This document shows, piece after piece, positions 52,477-64,000 of a stretch of 64,000 nt of DNA. The notes beneath the pieces are model-generated. The model was not told where the DNA came from. It saw only the letters and a list, made by a program, of their open reading frames with translations, and ran no database searches. Position 1 is the stretch's first letter. Every line of letters begins with the position of its first letter. The position numbers and the translations under genes were made by a program. The stretch comes from Leptasterias polaris (taxonomy: Eukaryota; Echinodermata; Asteroidea; Forcipulatida; Asteriidae), in the NCBI GenBank assembly GCA_037783415.1, contig JAZGTN010000073.1, positions 1,612,001-1,676,000 of the forward strand, in the 5' to 3' direction.

Positions 52477-53944
52477 TGGGTCATTCCATGTCAAACCAAC
52501 GCACTTTTTTTACCTTATGTCTTCCGATTGTGATAAAAATTGCTGTGCTTGTAGGTCCTAATGAGCAATGAATGCAATGAATTTTTAGCCCGATCCGACC
52601 TACCATGTGGTCAGGGCAGAAACCACAAAAAATGATGTCAAATATGTCAAAATCATGTCAATTTTCATCGAATATATGCAAATTTTGTATTAAAATAATG
52701 AGAATTGCATGCTCAAATCAATTCTTTTGTGAAAAATAAATTTTGTGAAAAGTAGGTCACCGTGACCTTTAATATGTTGACGTGACCTTTGACCCAATTT
52801 TTGTAATAATGTATCATTCCGAAAATCAATAAAAGGAAAATGACTTTATGACTATTTTTGTACAGTTGGTAGGTTACAAATTAGGCAATTTATAGACTTT
52901 ACATTAGAAATGCAATAACACAACTTACTGTTCTGTTTCAATTGTTACTAAAATTATTCTTGGTTGTGAATTTTCTCATGTTGAGGGCTGATGTGGTCTA
53001 CTATAAATTATCAGCAGTGGCTTTTCACAGGATAAAAAAAAATTAAAAAAATTTGGGGGGGCTAATTTTTTCCTTTAGAAGATTGTAAAAATAAATGACC
53101 AAAAAATCAAACAAACAAATTGACAACCTTGGATGGGGTGGGCTCAAGCCCCCCGACATAGTGTGCTTGCAGCAGGAAATAAAAAGCACACAATACAGCT
53201 GTTCAATACAGCTGTGCAATATTATATAAATATCACACTGTTGTTGCTATGGATAGACTAATCAGGATCTACATGTAGGATTCAAGTTTGCTTGAAGATA
53301 ATACTCAAAATCGCAATCAAAGTTACCTTATACCCATTCATCACTGTGCTTCTTAAAGTTTAATGACTCTCACAGACTTGGCATTGTGTTCCTTTGAAAG
53401 GAATTTCACCTCGATGTGAGTCCGCTGAACTGGGTGCGGGTAGAAAGCATGGAACTGTTGCGTACCCTGAACAGTCACTGCTGATGAAAATCGACTCTCA
53501 AGGAATTATCCGCACTGTTGCACTTCACTTTTGTCCACAAAATCAAACTGTATTCCTGGAATATTCACCTAGCCCACGAATACAGCTGCTGAGCCTTCAA
53601 GATTTGGTCTTCATACGGCCTCTGAAGACTGGCTTTTGCGGCCAAACGCTTTACAGTTCCACCCAATCCATCACACGGTCCTTTCCCATGTAATATTTGA
53701 AGAAAAAAAATTAGCCCCCCCCCCCCCAAAAAAAAGCCAGATCCTGTGAAAAGCCACTACTGATAATTTATAGTAGACCACATCAGCATTTTTGGGGGTT
53801 TCTGCCCTGACCACATGGTAGGTCGGATCGGGCTAAAAATTGGTGCGCATTCATTGCTCATTAGGACCTACAAGCACAGCAATTTTTATCAAAATCGGAA
53901 GACATGAGGTAAAAAAGTTCGTTGGTTTGACATGGAATGACCCA
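52477..53944. mobile_element. 1.5-kb foldback element with TGGGTCATTCC ends
   Basis: The outer arms (52477-52625 and 53795-53944) are near-perfect inverted copies starting TGGGTCATTCCATGTCAAAC. A second inverted block (about 52980-53075 against 53695-53790) lies further in, and the left half has about 350 bp that the right half lacks. The duplicated unit around protease E has no such element at the corresponding place (near 63090). No coding capacity was recognised. Confidence 0.8.
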
Positions 53945-56689
53945 GTTGTAAAAAGTATTGTAATTTGCGACAAAACTGAAACTAACACAGGTTGTTGTAA
54001 TTCATAGTTAGTTTTAACTCACTCTTTGGGCAGAAGCAAAATATTGCATACAAGTAAATTATAAAATAGTCAAATTTGAAAACAAAATGTTTGTAACTGC
54101 ACGCACATCAGGCTCGATGAGTTGACAAAAAAGCAAACAACTTTGTCTTGAGTTCACTAATAATAACAAGTTATTATCACTTGGGAACACGTACAACGGA
54201 CGCACCTGTCATTGTTTGTTTGCTAAACTATTTATCTATTGAACTTGATAATAACAGTGAACAACTAAAATTGAAAGAACGGTTTTCCCCCGTGTATCTT
54301 ATCGCGCACGACATAGAAGCATGTTTTTTGTGCACCAACTCTTGTTAGAATATCGCCCCAACCTCCACCCCTCTCAAAAAGGGGAGAAAACAAAACAAAA
54401 CTATAACTGTTACTAAACTTTACTATGTTTACTTTTTAGTTTTTTGGTTGGATTACTTCTTTATTTATCTTCTTGATCTTGTTTCTTGGTAGTTTGGGAT
54501 TGTTTGTTTGGGATTGTTTGTCTTGGTTAAATAAATAATAATAATAAAAAAACTGTTCATTAAAACTCGTAATAAGTTGGAAAGAAAGCTGCACACCCAC
54601 AAAGACAAGCATGACTCTAGCAGTGTATAATTGGCGAGACTGGAGACCTTACTACTAGGCTGAAAGAACACAAAGCCTATGGCTGCAGATGGAATATGAC
54701 AAATCTGCCATTGTCAAACACTCTGCCGATCTAGATCATGTCATAGATTGGGATCAAGCTAGAGTCATAGCTCCAGAGAGACATTGGTAAACACGTCGCA
54801 TCCGGGAAGCTATTGCAGAAATACACAAACACACACGTTTGTGAATCCCGCTAATCGAGGACCTCTCTTTGTTGTCCCATTGACTTTTCAGAGACGTCCC
54901 CATTGGTTTTGTACACGAAAACAAAGCGAGGGCGTCCTCGCCTTGTCAAACACCCGGATCCCTTTTGTTAAGTCCTCGGTTTCAACGGGTAGACACGCTC
55001 ACACACAACCCCCCACAAACAGCTCCGTTTTGCAGTCACTGTGTTGACATTCCGTTGTTCTAAACACTAACAAAAAATCCTATTCCTCAACACTGTAAAT
55101 GACACTGTATGGACGTGTGTAAGTCCACATAGTGTTTCAAGTTCCTATATTATGGGGACCTCTTTTGTTTTCAGGTCCAAACTTCGTATGAAGCATTAAA
55201 ACACCCTACCCCCTTAAAAAATATATATAATAATAATAATAGAACATAATAAAAAAATATAAAAATAATTAAATAACAAATATAAACATATTTTTGGGGT
55301 GCGCCACTTACCTTGAAAATTACTCCTGGTTCAGTTTGTGCTTCTATGGGAAGCAGGTCGCTAGTTGGTCTCCTCAGATCTACTGGAACAAACACGATTT
55401 TCAACACCAGTAGCGATGTGTTCAAAAGACTTTGTGATCTTCGAAACCACACTTTCAACTTCACACGTTTTTGATCTTTTTAAGACCCCCATCCCAAAAA
55501 TCGTTTGTATAATGGTAACAAAATGATATTGGGCTGTGGAAGTTTCACAAGCACAACACACTGAACCAAGATTCGGAATAGTCTAGAGTGGATTTCGCTG
55601 TTTATGTCATGTACTATCTGATCACGCCAATTGAAAAACACAAAAGAAGTTTGACCCTAAAATCAAGAATCGAGTAAACTTTGCCCAAGTGCTCTTTATA
55701 TATATCTTAAATTTCGGAAATGGTAAAGAATAGGTTTTTATAAGAACAATATCACAAGAAAATAAATTGATCGTATTAAAAGGTGTTGTGTTGTTAACAA
55801 ATCTTTTAAGTCAGTTATTTCAAGTCAACATTCCCACTAAACTGGCCTTGATTGTTGAAGCCGAGGAAGACTGCGAACTTAACCCTCAAATGCTCAAGAG
55901 TCCATTTGGGACATTATTATAAAACCCTGCCAGTTGACAACTGGTAAAGCTTATCTCAATATAATGGCCATGTAATGAGGGGTAATAGCAACCCACAGTC
56001 TTCCAGAGGGTCTAGAGATTGTATTTCTCATTCCAGGGGCGGATCCACGAATATTTGCCAACAAAAGACTGAATGGGGGAGTTCAATTACTCCAAGACTA
56101 AGGCTTGTTTGTGTATAGTCAATGGGGGAAATCCCCTGAGTCCGTTGACCAGTGGAAATTCTAAACAACGTAGCATGTAAACGACCTTGCCCTGGCCACT
56201 CAAACTTTCAATTATATGTCTCAAGCGTATTCTCTTATAATTCAAGAAAAATGGGATAACAACTCAATTCAGGGGCAGAGTAATTACAAAAAACCCTGCT
56301 TAATCAGCCAGTTGCTGACTGGTATGGGTTACGCACTTATGGGTTTTAAGGTAGCAAATGGTGCAACTTGCTTGGATAGCGATAAGAAGAGAAGACAAAT
56401 TCAGGAAAATCAAATCCTTTTGATGGTCTTTTCCCAACAATAGTTTTTACTCCAAGAATAAAACAACAGACCCTTGAACCACGTAAAGCCCCGAATTATT
56501 CAGCAAAAATGGCTAATCCAGCATCCGTTGACCAAATTTCGGGGCAATGGTTTAGAAAGGAAATGCAGTGTAAACACCATTAACACAAAAACTATGAGTT
56601 TTCAGTGCTCACTTTATCTGGTTTATTGTTAAAATGATGTCAGTTTATTTATTTGGAACATTACAAATTAAACATAACACATTGGCGTG

Positions 56690-57080
56690 TCGTGGCCGAG
56701 CGGATGAAACACCGGATTCAAGCTCTGATGGTTCTGTTCAGCAGAGTGTGGGTTCCAGTCCCGGTCGTGACACTTGTGTCCTTAAGCAAGACACAAGTCT
56801 TAACCATTATTGCTTCGTCCTTCGGATGGGACGTAAGCAGTTGGTCCCGTGCGTTGTGTAATGCACGTAAAAGAACCCAGTGCACTAATATCGAAAAGAG
56901 AAGGGGTTCGCCCCGGTGTTCCTGGTTTGATTGGCTGCATATTGCGCCACAGCACCTTGAATGGGTCTCAAACTTCAAAAAGTAGCTCCACACCTTGCAG
57001 GAAAATACTGACTGTTGAAGCGCCTTGAGCGTCACTGAGTGACGGATATGAGCGCTATATAAAGAAGCCACTATTATTAT
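56690..57080 (+). mobile_element. tRNA-derived SINE downstream of protease E
   Basis: GTGGCCGAGCGGATGAAACA head, GGTTCCAGTCCCGGTCGTGA B box, GAGCGCTATATAAAGAAGCC tail and ATT end. The middle differs from the 18027 copy. Confidence 0.75.
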
Positions 57081-57545
57081 TGTTAAAGAGACATGAACAC
57101 TCGATGTGATTGTGTTACACTCAATTTGTTGACGCTATAGGTGGCAGAAAATGTTAGTGGGTGTATTTTGTAAAAATTATTTTGACGAGAAAATGTATAT
57201 TGTTCTTTGAAATGTGCACTTGCTCTGCAAAACATTAACATAATAAACTCTTCAAAGTTTGAAGTTGTCCCATTATTTATTGTTGAAATATTTAGGTATA
57301 TTTTGATCAGCTACGGTAATATCTTTACTGAACGCTCATTTTTATTTACATGTATATATTTAAATGTCTGCCGTAAGTTCCAAAACGACTTTCGGTGACT
57401 TCAGGTCACTGTTAGTAATACTTGGCTCTTCCTGTTATATTTAATTACTCGAACTCAATAACAGCTAAAGCTTAATCAACGAGCAAGAATCAAGCTGTAG
57501 ATTATATGGTGTACTTTTTGTACAGCAGCATACAGCATGTCTGCT

Positions 57546-60500
57546 TTAAACACATTTGACTTTGTTATTGGTTTTATGACTGATCCAGCCACAATAGTTG
57601 GATATTTTTGTGTAGACTCCAGGATGTGCGGCCTCTGCGCAGCCGTAGCCCCAGCTAACAATACCGTCAAGTAGTACGCCAGACTGGTGGGAGTTGGAGG
57701 CGAAATTACTGATGATCGGGCCACCGCTGTCACCCTATATTCAAAGATATAAAACAAAACATTATGTAGTTATAGTTTCCGACTGTACTGCTTGACCGGC
57801 CTTGTTTTATAGTCTTCACTAGGTTTCCAAGAAGAGTGAAAATTGCACTTTGCTGAACAGTTTTTGTTTCTTCACTCCAAGCCCCTCCCCTCTTTTTTTT
57901 GTTGAAGAACAATTTGAGGGTTGCGAAGTTTTGTTACCTCTGGCAATGATCAGTTCGAATGTGTTCAAAGTATGCAGAGTGTTGACTTGAAATGAAATCA
58001 GAACTTGGTCAAAGTTCTCAAAACCGTTAGACCGAAGCGCAAACAAATTTTTAACGCAGGAAAGGGATCGGGGGAAAAAAGTGACCATCCAAACAGAACA
58101 TTGAAGTACATGTAGTATTGTTGTGGTTGGTATTCAGAGGTTGAGCCGATTTATTTCCTATGCGATATATTTTTGGCGGCCTTTATTAGAGTGTTTTTGT
58201 TTCCACACTTTCTTGCAACGAGTACTTGTAACGCCTTTGTTATGTGACGGGTATGTACATTTACCGTCATGAAAGTGTATTACGTGTAACAGTATAGTTT
58301 GTCGTTACTGGTTGTACTTTGAGAACAGTTTGTTTACCTGGCAAGCGTCTTTACCTCCTCCTGGGACACTAGCGCAGAACATGTTATCAGTGATGGAGCC
58401 GTAGGCGCTCATACACTCCTGGTGACTGTTTGCGTATACAACCACCTCATGCAGTGCAGTGGGAGGATCCCAGTCGCTTGCTACAATTGCAAAATAATTT
58501 GAAAAGTTTACAATCAGACGGACACAATCATATCCCCTTCTGTGAGGTTTGCCGAGTTCCCTGGACATCAGGAAGATTATCTAAACAAACAAACAAACAA
58601 ACAAACAAACAAACAAACGTACGAGTAGTACGACTCTGCACATCTGCTGCACGCACAAAGTCTACACAAGGTGATACGGCATAATTTAAAGTCCACCTTG
58701 CCAGAAACACCGGGGTAAATCTTAGTCTATTAGCGCAGAGCTAGAGTCTTTTACCTGCGTTACAATACCCATGGGACAGACGGTTTTAAATCCCATTCGA
58801 GGGATGAAGTAACTATTTTGCTCAAGGCCACAAGTGCCACGACCAAAAAGTCTGAAAATAGCATCAGGTGGGTTCAACCCTCAAACGAGGCACCTGTTTC
58901 GGCGGAACGTCTGTTCGGCACCCTGGAAGTCGTGACTTCCAACATGTAATTAATAGGTTAAGAGGGCTTGTGAGGGCTTATCTCCCATTTTCTAACCGCA
59001 GAAACTGTCGGCCAGACATCAAAGGACTCCCAGCCAGTTGGTGAACAGATGTTTTCAATCATCTCTCTGGAACTTCAGACTTATGGCGACTTAGCTCCCG
59101 ACCTGTAGTGTCATTGCCATTACCAGGCGGCCATTGCTTGTGTACAAACTAATGGGAAAATCTTTGTACACAAGCAATGGAGTTTTTTTTCTCACCCCCT
59201 CTGACCCAAGTCACCGACCCCTGTTGATTGACACCCCTTTCAGACTGTTTGTTATGGTACTGGTGAGGATATCATGGAGTATGGCATGGCTGGGATTTAC
59301 CACGTGGGTGCTGTTATGTTTTTCTTGACTTTTGGAAGTCGCGGCTGACAGCGTCACTCGCTGCAAGGTATTGCTTTGTTGGTTCTACCACTAAATAGTG
59401 CCTTCAAATAAATCTAGGTAAACTTGGAGAATTATGGACAATAGGTGACAGCAAACAAATCGGTAGTTTTAGTTTTTTCCAAGTACGTATACATTGGTTG
59501 TAACTGATAAGTCTACAACCCATCAAGGGCCTTCAATATCCAATACAATCCGGATGAATTATTTTGCACCGAATCACGTAAACTTACGGTTACGGTTTCC
59601 CCAGCCGCTAACGAGCAGTTTCAGTCCCTTCTTGGGCTCGATGGAAGCGATGCCGATGGCTGCAACGTCGCTATTCATAGAGACGGATGTCTTCAGTTCA
59701 ATCAAGGCGATGTCGTTATCCAGTGTGGATTGACTAAAACCTTGATGTAGCCTCCAAGTACCTCTGATAAACTGCTGTTTGGGACCATTGTGTTTATTGA
59801 TTTTATGATATCCAAGACCAACAAACGCTCTTTTACCATCTCCAGGGCTTCGCAAAAAATAAAAGACAGAAGCCAACATTAATAATACATCTATATTATG
59901 ATACAAAATAAAATAATGACAATAACAATGCTTATAAAAATCAAAAGACCTTTGTTATTTGGTTATTAATATGTTACGATTAGCAATAACAAACTTTTTC
60001 TCAAAGAAAATGTCCCTTCGTGAAATCCCCTCCTCGAATATACACTTGAACAACATTGAACAAAACAACAAAATCCCTCAATTTAACGACGATTTACATG
60101 GTTACACGGGTGCCAAGCGATCACCGTACAATACAGGCGCTATGTGGTAATTTATTTAATTGTTTATAGCATTCGCTTGGCCACCGTACCGCTAGGTCAG
60201 TCTATCACCCCGAAATTAAAATAAATTTGTTACGGTGTTTTTGTGTAACACATTATTTTTTTCTTTCTTGATATCAGAAGATCCACATCACTATCCACAA
60301 AAGTTAGGTAAATAACACAAGTATCGAAATCGCTGGATACTTACGAGCAGTGCGCAGCGGTGACAACCCATTTTCTGTGAACTAAAGTACCCCCACAGAA
60401 TTGATATTTATTCGAGTCCATGATGGCTACCTGGTAGGGTCGGCTGTGTGGGGTAGACTCTTTTCCACCCACGATGAGGGAACCCAAACTGCTTGGGATC

Positions 60501-61818
60501 AGCACAGCTGAAAAACAAACACCAACATTAAACAGCGAAAGAACCATCGATTATGAAACGCTCCTGAATAATATATTCAGTTGGAACACAACAAAATATG
60601 CTGGATTGCGTAACTAATGTGTTATTTCGGGCACACTTTTAAAATCTTACCAAATTTTGGGTCAGAATGACCCAATATCTGTATTAAACTGACCCAGAAA
60701 TGGGTCAAAATTTGGCACAATCCGAGTTAAAATGCTGTTTTTAAAACTACTTTCCAGGTCGACGAAACCAGTTGTCATACTCAGTCGGAGGTTAATTGAC
60801 AATGGTATAAAGCCCTTCATTTTATCGCGCCGGTATCCGCCAAGGATATTGTGGTGCTCCAGAGCACGAAATAAAGCAGTGCATAATTTGTTTTATAACA
60901 CCCCGAAGATATGTTGTGCCTATAGACGTCGTAACAAGAAGCTGATGTTTCTATGGGTATAGTACACTGGTTGCTATAGGTATAGTACATTGGTTACCAC
61001 GGGTATGGTTCATTGGTTACCACGGGTATGGTCCATTGGTAGCTACGGATAATTTATGGTACATTGGTTACCACGGGTATGAAACATTGGTTAACACGGG
61101 TATGGTACATTGTTACCACAGGTATGGTACATTGGTTACCACGGGTATGGTACATTGGTTTACAAGGGTATGGTACATTGGTTACCACGGATATGGTACA
61201 TTGGTTACCACGGGTATGGTACATTGGTTACCACGGGTATGGTACATTTGTTAACACGGGTATGGTTCATTAGTTACCACAGGTATGGTACATTGGTTAC
61301 CACGGGTATGGTACATTGGTTTACAAGGGTATGGTACATTGGTTACCACGGATATGGTACATTGGTTACCACGGGTATGGTACATTGGTTACCACGGGTA
61401 TGGTACATTTGTTAACACGGGTATGGTACATTGGTTACCACGGATATGGTTCATTAGTTACCACGCCTAGAACATTGGTTACCACGGGTTTAGTACATTG
61501 TTTGATGCGTGTAGTGTATCGTGTTCGTGCGGCTTTCTAAATTAAAAAAAGAGACATATCGTGTGCTGTGCTTTTAACCAATCAAAAGGTAAGGGTGTTA
61601 TAAAACTGTTATTGCTATAAAGTTACCGTAGTATCTTGCTCAAGGAGTTATATACAATTGTCTTTTATAGGCGAGACTCTAACCCACAATCTGACGAATT
61701 TGGCACCAGAACTTGAGTCCGGTGTACAATGACGTTTAGGCTGCGACACGCCTCGACCTTGAAGAAATGATTGGTGATAATAATACTCACCAAGTGCAAC
61801 AAGAATAATGCCCTTCAT
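57546..61818 (-). CDS. Serine protease E: secreted trypsin-like S1A protease
   Basis: Exons on the minus strand: 61791-61818, 60345-60507, 59588-59847, 58338-58480 and 57546-57734, total 783 nt (260 residues), phases 1-2-1-0. Order: signal start [27 protein letters not shown] (His57), [10 protein letters not shown] (Asp102), SGWGNRN, KDACQ with Asp189, GDSGGP (Ser195), SWGYGC, NYCGWI and a KVKCV end. It is uninterrupted and should be an active Lys/Arg-specific protease. Exon 3 is two codons shorter than in D. The position matching D's TATAAAAG reads TATACAAAG, so transcription may differ. A (CAAA) run and a 23-bp minisatellite lie in introns 3 and 1. The cysteine before LGSL in B, C and D is Ser here. 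Confidence 0.9.
58583..58618 (+). repeat. CAAA microsatellite (protease E intron 3)
   Basis: Nine CAAA/AAAC units, not present at this length in the matching intron of D. Confidence 0.85.
60957..61500 (+). repeat. 23-bp minisatellite with a seven-unit higher-order repeat (protease E intron 1)
   Basis: The monomer GGTTACCACGGGTATGGTAC plus ATT repeats throughout. A block of seven variant monomers starting near 61112 recurs at 61273, 161 bp later. Confidence 0.9.
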
Positions 61819-61891
61819 GATGATGATGGTGGTCGTTACACGATGTTAGTGTGGTGCAGTCAATCAGCCGAAGTGTGGTCAGTTCTGCCCC

Positions 61892-61899
61892 TTTGTATA
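61892..61899 (-). promoter_or_regulatory. Degenerate TATA-like site of protease E
   Basis: TATACAAA occupies the aligned position of D's TATAAAAG, 74 nt upstream of the E start codon. The A-to-C change would weaken TBP binding. Confidence 0.35.
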
Positions 61900-64000
61900 G
61901 ACCTGAAGTCCAGTTTGATATTAAAGGTTGTCCCACGTAGTGAACAGATCAGCCAGAGATTGTCATTGGCCGAAGATAGCCTATTCTACTGTACAAATAT
62001 TTAACCTTCACATCTAGGCCAAAGTGGTCTTGTTATACAGTGGTCAAAAGTAGACCATTTGGATTGTTATCTCCTTCCAAACATGTTTACATCAAAGAAT
62101 AAGTTAACAGCTGAACTATGGCATAAACTATACACCAATCTATTATTTACTGTAAAACAAATTTGTATCATTATTAAAACATCTTCAAAACATCTTCAAA
62201 ACTGAATCTACGTCGATTCTATACTAATTTCCAGAGAAAGATTTTCACTCCGAAAAAAAAACCCAAATACAAAAACCCGCAAACGGATACTGCTCAACCA
62301 TTATTTTCTAACACAGAAGAATCCAGCTTGAGGAAGCCTAAAACAAAAAAGAAGACAAAACAACAACAACAACCCACATTGGTTGAGCCCATCTCAGAAG
62401 CGGACGCAGAATCATAACCCAACTCTCCCATAGTAAATGCAAACTCTATGGTAAATGTATACAACTCCCTACTACCTGGAAACACACGCCTATACCATTC
62501 ACTGTGATGCAATCTGAGTCGATCACTGTTGCCATTTTCTAGATTTTTTGATTTTATTTTTTATAGAGAATATAATAAAAATGTTTACTCTTGCGGGCTT
62601 ATAAAGTTTCGTATGTGCTCATAATATTTCCACCACAAATAGAGGATCTTTACTAGGCATGACATGATTAGGCGAAGGTATTACCAAGAGTTTTAGGACA
62701 CATTTTAGTGACAAACACTAACGCCAAATCCACCACAACAGGTTAACGAATAAGGTTTCACAATTTCTAACGTGATGCATGGATAACTAATTTGGAGGAC
62801 CAAATTAATAACAAATTAATTTCCATAAAAATGTAAAACGTTTATTATAAGATACATTTAGCGTTGTTATAATGTCATCAATGTTTTATATAGTTCCAAT
62901 TTTCTTACAAATTTACTTAAGCTAAGATTACGAATAACGAATTACGAATAACGAATTACGAATAACGAATTACGAATAACGAATTACGAAGCTAAAACTG
63001 ACAGAAGTGGACTTATTTATTGAAGATGATGAATAGTTGTCGACAAATTTGGGCAGTTCATGCACACGCGCCAGTGACGTATTACCCCGTATTACCCCCG
63101 TTATAGTTGCATGTAATTGCATGTAATTCAGCTTTTGGCTGCATTGTGTTTTTAACAACAAACCAATTAATAAATAATAAAAGTCCGGGATTAAATACTT
63201 CCATCTGGTTGTAAAACTTCATGTGATTTGGACAAAACACTATTGATCTATAACGGTAACACGTTTGTTCGTGGTTGTTATAATTCATTGTTTATTTAAA
63301 TTCAAACTTCGGGCACAACAGAATTGACCATAAATTTTAAGAGCAAATTGATACACACACAGACTCGATGAGTTGGCAAAAGCACGTACATACTTTATCG
63401 GTATCGTATCCTGTTTTCACTTAAAGTTTACATTATTGTTATCATCTGGGAACACATATAACGAACGCATCTGTTCTTGTTTGTATGTTCAACTATTATC
63501 TTTTGAACTTGATAGCAATGCCCATCAACTAAAATTGAAAGTGCGGTGTTTTTCCGGTGTATCTTATTGTGCACGATATGGAAGCATGATTTTGTGCACC
63601 AATTGGTGTTGATACGCATGCAGTCCCAGTTGGTTAATTTATGGCGGTAGTAGTCCTACTCCTTGGCCACTCGCCTTGCCTAAAAAATCGTCACTGAAAC
63701 GAAACTTCAACGAGGAAAGAGCCCTTGAGACTGACTTTCCAATGGTATAAACATTTTGCAAATCCATTTTTTGTTCTGAGGGTGATTTGGCCGAATTTGA
63801 TTTTCATTTCTATCTGTGACAGCTCTGTTTACAAAAATCCCATTGGAGATGCTTTTTAGGAGCACACGGAGTATCCCAACTTGCTGGCACTTCAGGTATG
63901 AACATGGCGCAGAATGGCACTAATTGTCTAATTTTCGGGTGCAGGAATATATAGGGCACAGTCAGGTACAAATGTTGTCTCTCTAGCATTTCTAGTTCGG
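61900..64000. other. 3' end of the window, no gene supported
   Basis: The first 1.7 kb continue the duplicated flank of unit 2. The remainder is AT-rich with no exon of a family I recognise. Confidence 0.5.
62929..62990 (+). repeat. 14-bp tandem repeat ACGAATAACGAATT
   Basis: Four exact units in the flank beyond protease E. Confidence 0.85.

Larger units (their letters stand above)
55700..63610. repeat. Tandem segmental duplication, unit 2 (contains protease E)
   Basis: Direct-repeat partner of 46300-54345. It has its own SINE (56690-57080) and the 23-bp minisatellite (about 60960-61500) and lacks the CRE MITE of unit 1 intron 3. Confidence 0.8.

Noticed and set aside
53394..53693. 99-residue open frame inside the 52477-53944 element as a transposase
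   Set aside because: No catalytic motif, too short and no similarity I can name.
61036..61540. Several overlapping open frames rich in [15 protein letters not shown] repeats
   Set aside because: Produced by the 23-bp minisatellite in a protease intron. All three frames are open and none has a start, splice or family context of its own.

Overview
The window is animal nuclear DNA: split genes with GT-AG introns, tRNA-derived SINEs, 3' ends of non-LTR retrotransposons, many short inverted-repeat (MITE-like) elements and minisatellites. Gene structure and repeat style suggest a marine deuterostome invertebrate, most likely an echinoderm and perhaps a sea star; this is inference, because no species marker is present. 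Layout: (1) About 1.2-27.8 kb, + strand: one large gene, the orthologue of the ubiquitin-specific protease USP48. I could join 25 coding exons (1382-27540) plus a doubtful 14-nt first exon into one uninterrupted frame of about 993 codons, containing the USP catalytic domain, three DUSP-like modules and a C-terminal ubiquitin-like domain. Its introns hold SINEs, LINE tails, MITEs and two arrays in which an intron/exon boundary has been tandemly duplicated. (2) About 27.8-31.3 kb: no gene seen, only repeats. (3) About 31.3-61.8 kb: a cluster of secreted trypsin-fold (S1A) serine proteases sharing a five-exon layout with intron phases 1-2-1-0. In order: A (-, 31312-32995, a remnant lacking two exons and carrying a stop), B (-, 34662-37138, complete except for one stop codon), C (+, 38905-41461, intact), F (-, 45536-45806, orphan broken exon), D (-, 47304-52133, intact) and E (-, 57546-61818, intact). 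B and C are the arms of a head-to-head inverted duplication; D and E are direct tandem duplicates with a period near 9-10 kb. Mobile elements inserted after these duplications are recognisable because the sister copy keeps the empty site. (4) About 62-64 kb: duplicated flank and low-complexity DNA, no gene seen. The two gene systems have no evident functional link. USP48 is expected to be an intracellular deubiquitinase. The proteases are predicted to be secreted or granule enzymes. They share three unusual features: no basic residue before the IVGG mature N-terminus, absence of the usual 136-201 cysteine pair, and an extra cysteine pair near the C-terminus. Copy C has also lost the Asp189 that gives trypsin its Lys/Arg preference.
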